A stretch of DNA of 64,000 nt from Microtetraspora glauca (lineage in GTDB: Bacteria; Actinomycetota; Actinomycetes; Streptosporangiales; Streptosporangiaceae), in NCBI GenBank assembly GCA_001570385.1, contig BBYL01000035.1:32274-96273 (forward strand), in the 5' to 3' direction. Positions 56,360 to 64,000 of the stretch are shown here, one piece after another; position 1 is the stretch's first letter; every line of letters starts with the position of its first letter. Made by a program: the position numbers and the translations under genes. The notes beneath the pieces are model-generated. The model was given only the letters and a program-made list of their open reading frames with translations. It was not told the DNA's origin and ran no database searches.

Positions 56360-57304
56360 CTAAGGGCGTTGTCCAGCCTTGTCGACGAGGTGGGTCTCCA
56401 ACTGAGCGCTGAGCACGAGAGGGGTGCCCGCCGGTACGAAGACCGGGCCCGAGTCCGTGTACCTGATCGTGTGGTCCGTGACAGTGACCCCGTACGTTCC
56501 CAGGTAGCGGAAATCGTCCGGGCTCAGGATGAGCTCGTAGCGTGTCCAGTCGTTGGTGTAGCTGAAGGCCACCCCATGCCGACCCTCGGCGTCCACGGTA
56601 TCCGGCCGCACGGCCACTCCCTCGATCAGGGGCAGCGCGCGGAACAGGGCGGCGCGTACCTCCGGGTTGAGCGCCTGCTCGCCCATGAGCTGGTAGATCG
56701 CCTGGAAGAGCCGTTGCTCCCTGGACTCCTCATAAGGGCTGCCGTCGCTGTTGAACCACCCGGCCATGGACTCCGTCGTGACCTTGTCGATCCGGCCGAG
56801 CAGCTCCTGCGGGGTGACGGGAGGCTCGGCCAGGTCGGCTGCGGAGATTCCGGGATGGGTGCCCTGAACGAGCAGTTCGCCGCTGGGCTGATACCAGGCA
56901 GTCTGCTTGCCGTCCACGCTGGTCCACTGCTCACTGGTGGTGCGTTCGTCGAGATTCACGCCGAACCCGTCGCCGGGTGCGGCCAGCTTCTCCCTCACGT
57001 ACAGCCACTGGCCCGGCGAGGGCTTCATCCCCCCGCGAGCTTCGGCCGCCTCGGCCGCGCGCTCGCTGAGCTCTTGGACGCTCGCCACAGGCGCCATCGG
57101 AGGCGCCTGCAACCGGACCGCACCGACACCGATCACCACCGAGAACGCACCGACGAGCGCGACCCGCCAGGCCAGCCGGGGCAGGCGTCGCCGCGCGGGC
57201 GCGGGCGGGGTACGGATCTCGTGCAGGAGGCGGGCACGGGCCGACTCCTCTGCCTCGCGGGTGATCGCCGGAGTGGACGCGCGGAACTGCTTGATCTCCT
57301 TCAC
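56360..57304 (-). CDS. CU044_5270 family membrane protein, partner of the ECF sigma factor
   Basis: A 314-residue protein with one membrane helix (about residues 46-66, RVALVGAFSVVIGVGAVRL) after a basic cytoplasmic N-terminus (ITREAEESARARLLHEI). The outer part follows the actinobacterial CU044_5270 pattern: GQWLYVREKLAAPGDGFGVN, VDGKQTAWYQPSGELLVQGT, LFQAIYQLMGEQALNPEVRA and GVAFSYTNDWTRYELILSPD. Its GTG start overlaps the sigma stop by four bases, the usual setting of this family. It is thought to regulate or sense for its ECF sigma factor; no zinc anti-sigma motif is seen. Confidence 0.84.
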   Translation of the reverse strand: MKEIKQFRASTPAITREAEESARARLLHEIRTPPAPARRRLPRLAWRVALVGAFSVVIGVGAVRLQAPPMAPVASVQELSERAAEAAEARGGMKPSPGQWLYVREKLAAPGDGFGVNLDERTTSEQWTSVDGKQTAWYQPSGELLVQGTHPGISAADLAEPPVTPQELLGRIDKVTTESMAGWFNSDGSPYEESREQRLFQAIYQLMGEQALNPEVRAALFRALPLIEGVAVRPDTVDAEGRHGVAFSYTNDWTRYELILSPDDFRYLGTYGVTVTDHTIRYTDSGPVFVPAGTPLVLSAQLETHLVDKAGQRP

Positions 57305-57888
57305 TGCTTCTCCTCTCGGGTCGGGTTGCCACCGAGGGTGGCCCTTGCCTTCTTGCGCGCGCGATGCAGCCGGGAGCGCACTGTCCCCACCGGGATGCCG
57401 AGCGCCTGCGCGACCTCCTCGTAGGACAGGTCACCCCATGCGACCAGCAGCAGCACGTCACGGTCACCACGCGACAGCCCCGCCAACGCCTTCGCGATCC
57501 GCCGCTCCTCCTCCTGCGCGGCGACGCGGCTGATCACCGTGTCGGCCATCGGTTCCGGCGGCAGGTCCGCCCCCGTACGGCTCAGCGCCCGCAGGAGCCG
57601 CTCCTCGCCGCGTCGGTGTCTGGCGACCAGGGTGGTCGCGATGCCGTACAGCCAGGGCCTGGCCAACGTGCGGGCCAGGTCGTAGGAGTCGCGACGGCGG
57701 AAAGCCGTCAGGAACGTCTCCGCTGTGATGTCGTCGGCCACCTGGGGGCCCAGCCGCCGGGCGGCGTAGTGGTGGATCTGGTGGACGTAGCGGTCGAACA
57801 GCGCGGCGAACTGCTCAGGATCATCACGCGAGCGGCGGATCAGCTCGGCGTCATCCATCTCGACCGCCTCCACTGGCTGTGCGGTCAT
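57301..57888 (-). CDS. ECF RNA polymerase sigma factor
   Basis: A 195-residue group IV sigma factor. Region 2 reads QFAALFDRYVHQIHHYAARR and ADDITAETFLTAFRRRDSYD (contact with -10 DNA), with the linker LARPWLYGIATTLVARHRRG, and region 4 reads LSRGDRDVLLLVAWGDLSYE with EEVAQALGIPVGTVRSRLHR. The ATG at 57888 follows AGAGGA at six bases. It is translationally coupled to the CU044_5270 gene, its probable membrane regulator. It is divergent from the sigma remnant that begins at about 57960. Confidence 0.93.
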   Translation of the reverse strand: MTAQPVEAVEMDDAELIRRSRDDPEQFAALFDRYVHQIHHYAARRLGPQVADDITAETFLTAFRRRDSYDLARTLARPWLYGIATTLVARHRRGEERLLRALSRTGADLPPEPMADTVISRVAAQEEERRIAKALAGLSRGDRDVLLLVAWGDLSYEEVAQALGIPVGTVRSRLHRARKKARATLGGNPTREEKQ

Positions 57889-57959
57889 TTCGGTCCTCTT
57901 GATTCCATGCCTGCTGTCTCCCGAAGGGTCGGAACGGGTTCTCGCCCGAGGAAGACGGG

Positions 57960-58500
57960 ATGCTCACCCGCGAATGCGGCGGCAACCCGCGCAGCGACCC
58001 CCGTCTCGTCCGTTTCGCTTTCCTTCTGGTGGGAGACCAGGAGACGGCTGAGGACGTCGTGCAGGACGCCTTCGCCGCCGTCCATCGTCGATGGCGGCGC
58101 TTGGCCGATCACGATGATCTGCTGCCCTATCTGCGTACGGCGGTGCTCAACGGCTGCCGCGCGGTTCACCGTCGCCGGGCGATCGCCCGGCGGCCCCTTC
58201 TCGCCGCCGGACGGCGAGGCGCCGCAGCGCTTCTCCATCGAGGAGTACGCGGTCGCCGACGGCGCAAGGACGCGCACGCTGTTCAGCGCGGAGAACGCCG
58301 CCAGAACGGTCGCACGGTGGACTCTGATCCGCTACGACGCCACGGGACGGCATCTCCTGATCATGGGCAATATGTACCCATTGAGCAGGTGGGAGGACGG
58401 TCAGGTGACCGTCCTCGTCCGCCCGGAGGCCGGCGGCGCGCATTCTCCGGCCCCCGACTCTCCCGACGCGTCGCCGCAGGAGATGCTCGCGGCCTGGTAG
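57960..58500 (+). pseudogene. sigma factor fragment joined to a C-terminal fragment of another gene
   Basis: Bases 57985-58190 read as SigE-type region 2: RLVRFAFLLVGDQETAEDVV, QDAFAAVHRRWRRLADHDD and YLRTAVLNGCRAVHRRRAIA. Region 4 is missing. From about 58200, in another frame, a different protein tail follows: RFSIEEYAVADGARTRTLFS, WTLIRYDATGRHLLIMGNMY and QEMLAAW-stop at 58500, which resembles the end of a membrane propeller-like sigma partner. An internal deletion of a sigma/partner operon would explain the junction. It compares with the pairs at 25.6 and 27.9 kb. Confidence 0.6.
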
Positions 58501-58576
58501 CCGAGGCCGGGAAATTGGGATGCCCACCTGTGAAACCGGCCGGTACCCTGCGCGAGAAGCGAGAGAGGGAAACGCC

Positions 58577-60187
58577 GTGGGACACGTCGAGATCGGGCAT
58601 CTGACCTATGTGCTGCCCGACGGGAGGCCGTTGCTCGACGACGTGTCGTTCCGGATCGGAGAGGGCGCCAAGGCCGCGCTCGTCGGGCCCAACGGGGCGG
58701 GTAAGACGACGCTGATGCGGCTCATCTCCGGTGACCTCCAACCGGTCGAGGGCACCGTCGCCCATTCGGGCGGGCTCGGTGTGATGCGGCAGTTCATCGG
58801 CAGCATCCGTGACGGCCGGTCCGTCCACGACCTGCTGCTCAGCGTCGCGCCGACGCGGATCAGGGAGGCGGCGGCCCGGCTGGACGCCGCCGAGCTCGTG
58901 ATGATGGAGCGTGACGACGAGAAGACCCAGATGCGCTACGCCCAGGCGATCACGGACTACACGGACGCCGGCGGCTACGACATCGAGGTCCTGTGGGACA
59001 CCTGCACCATGGCCGCCCTCGGCACGCCGTACGACAGGTGCAAATACCGCGAGGTCAACACGCTGTCCGGCGGCGAGCAGAAGCGGCTCGTGCTGGAGGC
59101 GCTGCTCCGTGGCCCCGACCAGACCCTGCTGCTCGACGAGCCCGACAACTACCTCGACGTGCCGGGCAAGCTCTGGCTGGAACAGGCGCTGAGAGAGACG
59201 CAGAAGACGGTTCTCCTGGTGTCCCACGACCGGCAGTTGCTGGCCAATGCGGCGGACCGGATCGTCACGGTCGAATCCGGGAACATCTGGGTCCACGGCG
59301 GCGGTTTCGCCACGTACGCCGAGGCCCGAAGAGAGCGCAACGAGCGCCTGGACGAGCTCCGCCGCCGCTGGGACGAGGAGCACGCCAAGCTCAAGCGCCT
59401 GGTCAACATGTTGAAGAACAAGGCGACCTACAACGACGGCATGGCCAGCGCCTACCACGCGGCGCAGACCCGGCTGCGGAAGTTCGAGGAGGCCGGGCCG
59501 CCGGAGGTCGCCCCGAAGGACCAGCTCATCAACATGCGCCTGCGCGGCGGCCGCACCGGCAAGCGCGCCGTGATCTGCGAGACCCTCGAACTGACCGGCC
59601 TGATGAAGCCGTTCGACCTGGAGATCTGGTACGGCGAGCGCGTCGCGGTGCTCGGCTCGAACGGCTCGGGCAAGTCACACTTCCTGCGGCTGGTCGCCGG
59701 GGAGGCGGTCCGGCACACGGGGGTGGCGCGGCTCGGCGCGCGGGTCGTCCCCGGGCACTTCGCCCAGACGCACTCCAGGCCCGAGCTGATGAAGCGCACA
59801 CCCTGCGAGATCGTCATGACCGAGCACGCCAGGCTCAAGAACGAGGCGATGAAGGTGCTCGCGCGTTACGAACTCGCCGGCGGCATCGCCGAGCAGCGCT
59901 TCGAGACGCTCTCCGGCGGGCAGCAGGCGCGGTTGCAGATCCTGCTGCTCGAACTGTCCGGCGCCACGCTGCTGCTGCTCGACGAGCCGACGGACAACCT
60001 CGACCTGGCCAGCGCCGAGGCGTTGCAGGACGGTCTGAACGCCTTCGACGGCACGGTGCTCGCGGTGACCCACGACCGGTGGTTCGCGGCGGACTTCGAT
60101 CGCTTCCTGGTCTTCGGCTCGGACGGGCGGGTGTACGAGGCGCCCGAGCCCGTTTGGGACGAGACCCGGGTGGTCCGCCCGAGATAG
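58577..60187 (+). CDS. ABC-F family ATP-binding protein
   Basis: A 536-residue soluble protein with two ABC domains and no membrane part, so it belongs to ABC-F. Domain 1 has Walker A VGPNGAGKTTLM, signature LSGGEQKRL and Walker B LLLDEPDNYLD. The linker (ELRRRWDEEHAKLKRLVNML) is helical. Domain 2 has Walker A GSNGSGKSHFLRL, signature LSGGQQARLQILLLE and LLLLDEPTDNLDLAS. The second Walker A has His after GKS and the first Walker B has DNYLD, small departures from the norm. ABC-F proteins act on the ribosome in translation or antibiotic protection; which role applies here is unknown. GTG 58577 follows GAGAGGG. Confidence 0.92.
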   Translation: MGHVEIGHLTYVLPDGRPLLDDVSFRIGEGAKAALVGPNGAGKTTLMRLISGDLQPVEGTVAHSGGLGVMRQFIGSIRDGRSVHDLLLSVAPTRIREAAARLDAAELVMMERDDEKTQMRYAQAITDYTDAGGYDIEVLWDTCTMAALGTPYDRCKYREVNTLSGGEQKRLVLEALLRGPDQTLLLDEPDNYLDVPGKLWLEQALRETQKTVLLVSHDRQLLANAADRIVTVESGNIWVHGGGFATYAEARRERNERLDELRRRWDEEHAKLKRLVNMLKNKATYNDGMASAYHAAQTRLRKFEEAGPPEVAPKDQLINMRLRGGRTGKRAVICETLELTGLMKPFDLEIWYGERVAVLGSNGSGKSHFLRLVAGEAVRHTGVARLGARVVPGHFAQTHSRPELMKRTPCEIVMTEHARLKNEAMKVLARYELAGGIAEQRFETLSGGQQARLQILLLELSGATLLLLDEPTDNLDLASAEALQDGLNAFDGTVLAVTHDRWFAADFDRFLVFGSDGRVYEAPEPVWDETRVVRPR

Positions 60188-60264
60188 GAGAAGATCCTAA
60201 AGAGTTCGTACGGCTCGCGCGTGTCCGTTGGGTGGCGTCCCATTCACCGGGTTATGACGGCTAA

Positions 60265-61062
60265 GTGACTCAGCGCAGCCGCATGGCAGCAGCATTGGCC
60301 CTCGTCGTCATGGTCGTGGCGGCGGGGTGCAGCACGAGCGAGGAGAAGACGAAGCAGCTCTCCCCGCTCGCGCTGAAGGAGCAGGCCTCCTCGATCGGGA
60401 AGTCGAACAACGGCTACGTCGTGACCTGGGCGGGTGTGCTCGGCAACGCCAACCGGTGGCACTTCGGGGAGAACGCCGTCGCTCTGATCAGCGCGCGCGA
60501 CGCCGCCGGCAAGGAGGTCGTGCGCATGGAGCAGCCACTGGACGCGATCCCGCCGGGCGGCTCCCTGTCGTTCACGGGCGAGGCGGTGTCCAAGGTCAAA
60601 CCCGAGCGGGTGAAGATCGAGTACCGCCCGGCCTCGTGGCGGCCGGTGGCGCGGATACCGTCGGCGTTCCGGCCGTTCCCGGTGTCCGACGTGGCGACGG
60701 AGAAGCTGGAGGCCGGGTCCTACCTCGTCACCGGGTACATCTCCGATCCCTTCCGCAAGGCCGCGAGCAGCCTGGTCGTCACCGCGCTGCTCCGTGACGA
60801 CGCGGGCACCCTGCTCGGCGGCGGCACGACCTTCGTCGACGACGTCCGGGCCGAGCGCGACCGGCGGTTCGTCATCACCGCGAACGGTATCAAGGGGAAG
60901 GTCGCCGACACCGACGTGTCGGTCAGGACCTGGGGCGCCACGGCCAAGCCGTACGAGGAGCTGGTGGCGGCCGGGACGGTCCCCGTCAACGCGACCAAGC
61001 CCACGACCAAGCCGTTCGCCAAGGATCGCGGCTATCCGCCGATCGGCGACCGACGGCCATGA
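60265..61062 (+). CDS. lipoprotein of unknown function
   Basis: A 265-residue lipoprotein. The signal (MAAALALVVMVVAAGC) ends in the lipobox VAAGC, giving a lipid-anchored cysteine near residue 22. The mature part has two beta-sandwich-like halves: NGYVVTWAGVLGNANRWHFG with AVALISARDAAGKEVVRMEQ, and EAGSYLVTGYISDPFRKAAS with VVTALLRDDAGTLLGGGTTF. The pattern of a partner strand after GLLRDDAG resembles FxLYD-like domains of envelope proteins, but I do not assign a family. GTG 60265 is the start. It follows the ABC-F gene by 77 bp. Confidence 0.68.
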   Translation: MTQRSRMAAALALVVMVVAAGCSTSEEKTKQLSPLALKEQASSIGKSNNGYVVTWAGVLGNANRWHFGENAVALISARDAAGKEVVRMEQPLDAIPPGGSLSFTGEAVSKVKPERVKIEYRPASWRPVARIPSAFRPFPVSDVATEKLEAGSYLVTGYISDPFRKAASSLVVTALLRDDAGTLLGGGTTFVDDVRAERDRRFVITANGIKGKVADTDVSVRTWGATAKPYEELVAAGTVPVNATKPTTKPFAKDRGYPPIGDRRP

Positions 61063-61145
61063 ACGGCATGGTGGCGGTCCCGGAGCCCAGAATAGGAGCG
61101 GACCCACTATGGATCTTGAATTCGGAGGCGGGTTACCGTAACGGC

Positions 61146-62246
61146 ATGACCACCTCCCGGATCGTGCTGTTCGGGGCCACCGGATTCACCGGCAGGCTCA
61201 CCGCGCAGGCACTGCTCATGATGGGCGCCCGGCCGCTCCTGGTGGGGCGTGACCAGTCCAGGCTGGACGCGTTCGCCGCGTCGCTGCCGGTGGCGCTCCC
61301 CACGGCGGTCGCCGACGCCGGCCGTTCCGAGACGCTGGAGCGGATGCTCAACGCCGGCGACGTCCTGATCTCCACGGTCGGACCCTTCACCCGGTGGGGC
61401 GAGGGGGCGGTCATCGCGGCGAGCGAGACGGGAGCGATCTACCTCGACTCCGCGGGCGAGCCGACGTTCATCAAGCGGATCTTCCAGCGGTACGGCCCGG
61501 CCGCCGCGACCAGGCAGGCCGCTCTGATCACGGCGTTCGGGTACGACTACGTGCCGGGCAACGTCGCCGCCGCTCTCGCGCTGCGCAAGGCCGGCGGCGA
61601 GGCGGTCCGGGTGGACGTCGGCTACTTCGTCCGGGGGAACATGGCCAAGCGCGCCAGCGCCGGCACCAGGGCCTCCGCGCTCGGCGTCGTCCTTGAGCCC
61701 ATGTACGGCTTCCGCGAGGGGCGCATCGTCCGCGAGCACGGCCGTACCCGCCTGTTCAACGTGGGCGGGCGCCGCCGCCACGGCATCTCGATGGGTGCCT
61801 CCGAGCACTTCGCACTGCCCAGGGCGTTCCCGGGGCTCCGCGAGGTGAACGTGTACCTGGGCTGGCTCGGCGGCCTGACCCGGGCGGCGGGCGTGCTGGC
61901 CAGGGCGACCCCGGTGCTGGCGGCGCTGCCCGGTGCCAAGCGGGTGACCGAGGCGATGGCCGACCGGGTGATCCGCCTGGGCAATCGGGGGAAGGCGGCC
62001 GATCCCGACATCTCCTCGCAGACCGTGGCGGAGGCGTACGACAAGGAAGGCCGGTTGCTGGCTTCGGTCCAGCTCGACGGGGGTGACCCGTACGACTTCA
62101 CCGCCCGGATCCTGGCATGGGCGGCGACCACCGCCCTGGCCGACGGCGTGAAGGGGGCGGGGGCGCTCGGTCCCGTGGAGGCGTTCGGGCTGGACGCGCT
62201 GCTCGACGGTTGCACCGGTGCGGGGCTGCACCTTTCTCCCGCCTAA
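61146..62246 (+). CDS. saccharopine dehydrogenase-like NAD(P)-binding protein
   Basis: A 366-residue oxidoreductase. The Rossmann motif GATGFTG in IVLFGATGFTGRLTAQALLM is followed by LLVGRDQSRLDAFAASLPV and ISTVGPFTRWGEGAVIAASE, matching the saccharopine dehydrogenase/trans-acting enoyl reductase group known in mycobacteria. The middle part has FGYDYVPGNVAAALALRKA. The substrate may be a lipid or polyketide intermediate, but this is family knowledge only. ATG 61146 begins at the conserved region; 29 codons upstream are unlikely. The AT-rich gap to 62424 follows. Confidence 0.85.
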   Translation: MTTSRIVLFGATGFTGRLTAQALLMMGARPLLVGRDQSRLDAFAASLPVALPTAVADAGRSETLERMLNAGDVLISTVGPFTRWGEGAVIAASETGAIYLDSAGEPTFIKRIFQRYGPAAATRQAALITAFGYDYVPGNVAAALALRKAGGEAVRVDVGYFVRGNMAKRASAGTRASALGVVLEPMYGFREGRIVREHGRTRLFNVGGRRRHGISMGASEHFALPRAFPGLREVNVYLGWLGGLTRAAGVLARATPVLAALPGAKRVTEAMADRVIRLGNRGKAADPDISSQTVAEAYDKEGRLLASVQLDGGDPYDFTARILAWAATTALADGVKGAGALGPVEAFGLDALLDGCTGAGLHLSPA

Positions 62247-62423
62247 TCCCCCTTATCGAGACAAGTCACGAAATATCCAAAGCGTCAGATAAATCGGTTC
62301 CCGTCCGGCGCAAGCCGTACAAAACGCAAATCCCATTGTATAAGCCGGGCGCGTCAATATCATTTGCGTCCGTTCAGTGGAATCAGTAGAACTGCTAGTT
62401 ATTAATCATTTACTCTCGGTCAT
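62247..62423 (+). promoter_or_regulatory. AT-rich upstream region of the final sigma-like gene
   Basis: About 175 bp of unusually AT-rich DNA for this genome (ATTTAC, TTATTAATC, AAATATCC patches) precede the ATG at 62424. There is no clear Shine-Dalgarno. It is a likely promoter/leader region, but exact elements cannot be set by eye. Confidence 0.4.
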
Positions 62424-64000
62424 ATGAATGACCGCGTACTGGTCGAGGCGTTGCGGGCTCGGGACCCGGGCGCCCTGGCCGCGCTGTACGACTCGTATGC
62501 CCAAGCGATTTACCGATACTGCCTGGTCATGCTCGGTGGACCGGACAGCGCGCAGGTCGCCCTGCGCGACACGCTGATCGCCGCCGAGGCGCTGGTCGGC
62601 TCGCTGGCGGATCCGGACCGGTTCCGCGTCTGGCTGTACACGCTGGCCAGAGGGGAGTGCCTGCGCCGCCGCATGCCGCAGGGCGCCGAGCAGCCGGACA
62701 CCGACCTTTCCACCGTGCTCGTGCCCCAGCTGTCCGACCCCGCCGACGCGGAGTTGCGGGTCGTCGCCTGGCACGCCACGCGCGGCCTGAGCCCGGAGGA
62801 CCGGGAGGTCCTCGAACTCGCCAGCAGGCACGGCCTTACCGGCCCCGATCTCGCGACGGTCCTCGGCACGGGCCAGCGTTACGCCGACGGCCTCCAGGAG
62901 GCCGCGACGGAACGCCTCAGCGACGCGGTCACCGTGGAGATCCTCGCGAGGAAAGGGCCCTACGACTGCCCTCGCAGGGCGAGGATCCTCGCCGGGTTCG
63001 ACGGCGAACTGGACGCCGAGACCCGTGAGCGGATCGCCCGCCATCTCCCGCGCTGCGAGACGTGTTCGGCCCATCGCGTGCGACATGTCTCCCTGGCCAA
63101 GGTCTTCGGCCTGCTTCCCGAGGCGAGCCTGCCGGACACCGTACGCGTGCGGGTGATGAGTTGCTTCGCCGATCCCGAGCTGGTCGCCTACCGCAGGTAC
63201 GTCGCCAAGCGGGTGGGACGGCTCACCTCCTCAGGGTTCCCCTCGGGAGGCGGCGGCCGCGGCTGGTCCCGCGCGCTGGGCGGCACGCTGGCCACGGTGG
63301 CGGCGGTCGGCCTCGTCCTCCTGTCGTTCAACCAGTTCGCCGACCGGCCGGAGGACCGGATCGTCGGCATCGCGTCGGACGCCTTCCCCGCCGCGGGCGA
63401 CCCTCCCGGCCTCAAGGTGCCGTGGAAGGCCACGCCGCAGGACCGGCCGCTGATCCTCACCCCGATCCTCGACCGGGATTCGACGCGTCCGGCCGGGTCG
63501 CACGACGAGTCCGCGGGGCCTGGCGTACGCACGAGCCCGGATTCGGAGCCGGGCACGCGGGCCACCCCGTCTCCCTCAGCCTCCCCGGCCACGCCGACGC
63601 CCCGCCCGTCGAGAGTGGAGTCCTCTCCGACGGAGCCGGCGCCGAGCCCGTCCGGCGAGACGTCTCCAGTGCCGAGCCCCTCGGACTCCCCGAGCGGCAA
63701 GCCCGAACCCACCGATCCCACCGTCTCGCCGGTTCCGGGGGTTGACCACCAGCACCATCCCCGCCCGCAGCGGCGGCGCTGTCCACCCGAACGCTCGCCG
63801 TCGCCCACCCCCAGCAGTACCGCGACGGCGAGCCCCTCCCCTGTGACGGCGCCCCGCGCACGGCCTGCGCGGTCCGAGCGGCCGGCGAGACACCCGCGAC
63901 CCGCCCGGTCCGATCGGCCCGCACGACCGGACCGGTCCGAGCGGCCGGACCGGTCCGAGCGGCCGGGCCGGCCCGAGCGGCCGGAGCGCCGGGACCCGGC
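62424..64000 (+). CDS. sigma-70-like protein fused to zinc-finger/TM segment, 3' partial
   Basis: At least 525 residues, running off the window. Residues 1-165 resemble an ECF sigma factor (ALRARDPGALAALYDSYAQA, DPDRFRVWLYTLARGECLRR, then LSPEDREVLELASRHGLTGP as region 4). Residues about 170-215 look like a zinc anti-sigma finger (CPRRARILAGFDGELDAET, RHLPRCETC with H-x3-C-x2-C). A membrane helix lies near 285-305 (GGTLATVAAVGLVLLSFNQF). The rest is Ser/Pro/Thr-rich and then Arg/Pro/Asp/Glu-rich with RSERPD-type repeats. A sigma and its anti-sigma module in one chain suggests a membrane-held, self-inhibited regulator. ATG 62424 is used. Confidence 0.75.
   Translation, partial: MNDRVLVEALRARDPGALAALYDSYAQAIYRYCLVMLGGPDSAQVALRDTLIAAEALVGSLADPDRFRVWLYTLARGECLRRRMPQGAEQPDTDLSTVLVPQLSDPADAELRVVAWHATRGLSPEDREVLELASRHGLTGPDLATVLGTGQRYADGLQEAATERLSDAVTVEILARKGPYDCPRRARILAGFDGELDAETRERIARHLPRCETCSAHRVRHVSLAKVFGLLPEASLPDTVRVRVMSCFADPELVAYRRYVAKRVGRLTSSGFPSGGGGRGWSRALGGTLATVAAVGLVLLSFNQFADRPEDRIVGIASDAFPAAGDPPGLKVPWKATPQDRPLILTPILDRDSTRPAGSHDESAGPGVRTSPDSEPGTRATPSPSASPATPTPRPSRVESSPTEPAPSPSGETSPVPSPSDSPSGKPEPTDPTVSPVPGVDHQHHPRPQRRRCPPERSPSPTPSSTATASPSPVTAPRARPARSERPARHPRPARSDRPARPDRSERPDRSERPGRPERPERRDP

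Overview
The window is high-GC DNA from an actinomycete. Its gene content points to Streptosporangiales (relatives of Nonomuraea, Streptosporangium or Sphaerisporangium), although this is inferred from gene families and no phylogeny was run. The clues are a lysine-tailed TopA next to a DUF5703 gene, an MFS-dTMP kinase fusion, several SigE-type sigma factors with membrane partners, a multi-repeat chaplin-like surface protein, F420-dependent oxidoreductases, DUF6247, DUF6000 and CU044_5270 families, many GTG and TTG starts, and GTGA/ATGA stop-start overlaps.

Layout. 1-3.0 kb: the end of a CUT1 sugar ABC importer operon (binding protein and two permeases, no ATPase), closed by a terminator. 3.0-9.5 kb: small catabolic and redox genes (RibD/DHFR-like, two alpha/beta hydrolases, a TetR gene whose start codon lies in its own operator, an FAD monooxygenase, an LLM oxidoreductase) mixed with broken genes and an IS5-type remnant. 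9.6-13.0 kb: a decayed mobile region with a serine-recombinase tail, a DUF6247/RelE-like pair, a frameshifted DUF7711 gene and a largely intact serine recombinase, ending beside tRNA-Leu(GAG). 13.4-33.7 kb: mainly core genes. These include an M20 peptidase, a secreted protein and a seven-repeat chaplin-like protein, DUF5703, topA, a metallophosphoesterase, MFS-tmk, the DNA polymerase III delta prime subunit, two sigma/membrane-partner pairs (one partner resembles the FtsX extracellular domain), an amidohydrolase, a TRIC-like channel, a PSP1 protein and a TAP-type hydrolase.

33.8-45.6 kb is a genomic island at tRNA-Thr(CGT). The 3' half of this tRNA recurs at 37.3, 44.2 and 45.5 kb, so at least three integrated segments lie in tandem. 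Cargo: a frameshifted integrase, an MMPL exporter behind a perfect palindrome, a GNAT enzyme, membrane proteins, a membrane-anchored NB-ARC/TPR protein with a YbjQ partner, DUF6000, and small secreted proteins.

Immediately beyond the island (45.6-48.0 kb) is a compact peptide-maturation locus: a 52-residue precursor-like peptide with a GG motif, an MvdD/RimK-like ATP-grasp enzyme and a PpiC-like protein. It is the best candidate here for a little-described RiPP (graspetide-like) system. 48-64 kb holds secreted, pentapeptide-repeat, cupin, DedA, GNAT, VLRF1, PPOX, MepB and ABC-F genes, a frameshifted IS5-type transposase, an ECF sigma/CU044_5270 pair, a sigma remnant, a lipoprotein, a saccharopine-dehydrogenase-like enzyme, and finally a sigma-like protein fused to a zinc-finger anti-sigma-like segment, a membrane helix and a long Pro/Ser/Arg tail that runs off the window.

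All calls come from reading translations and motifs; no database search was run, so family names are recognition from memory.
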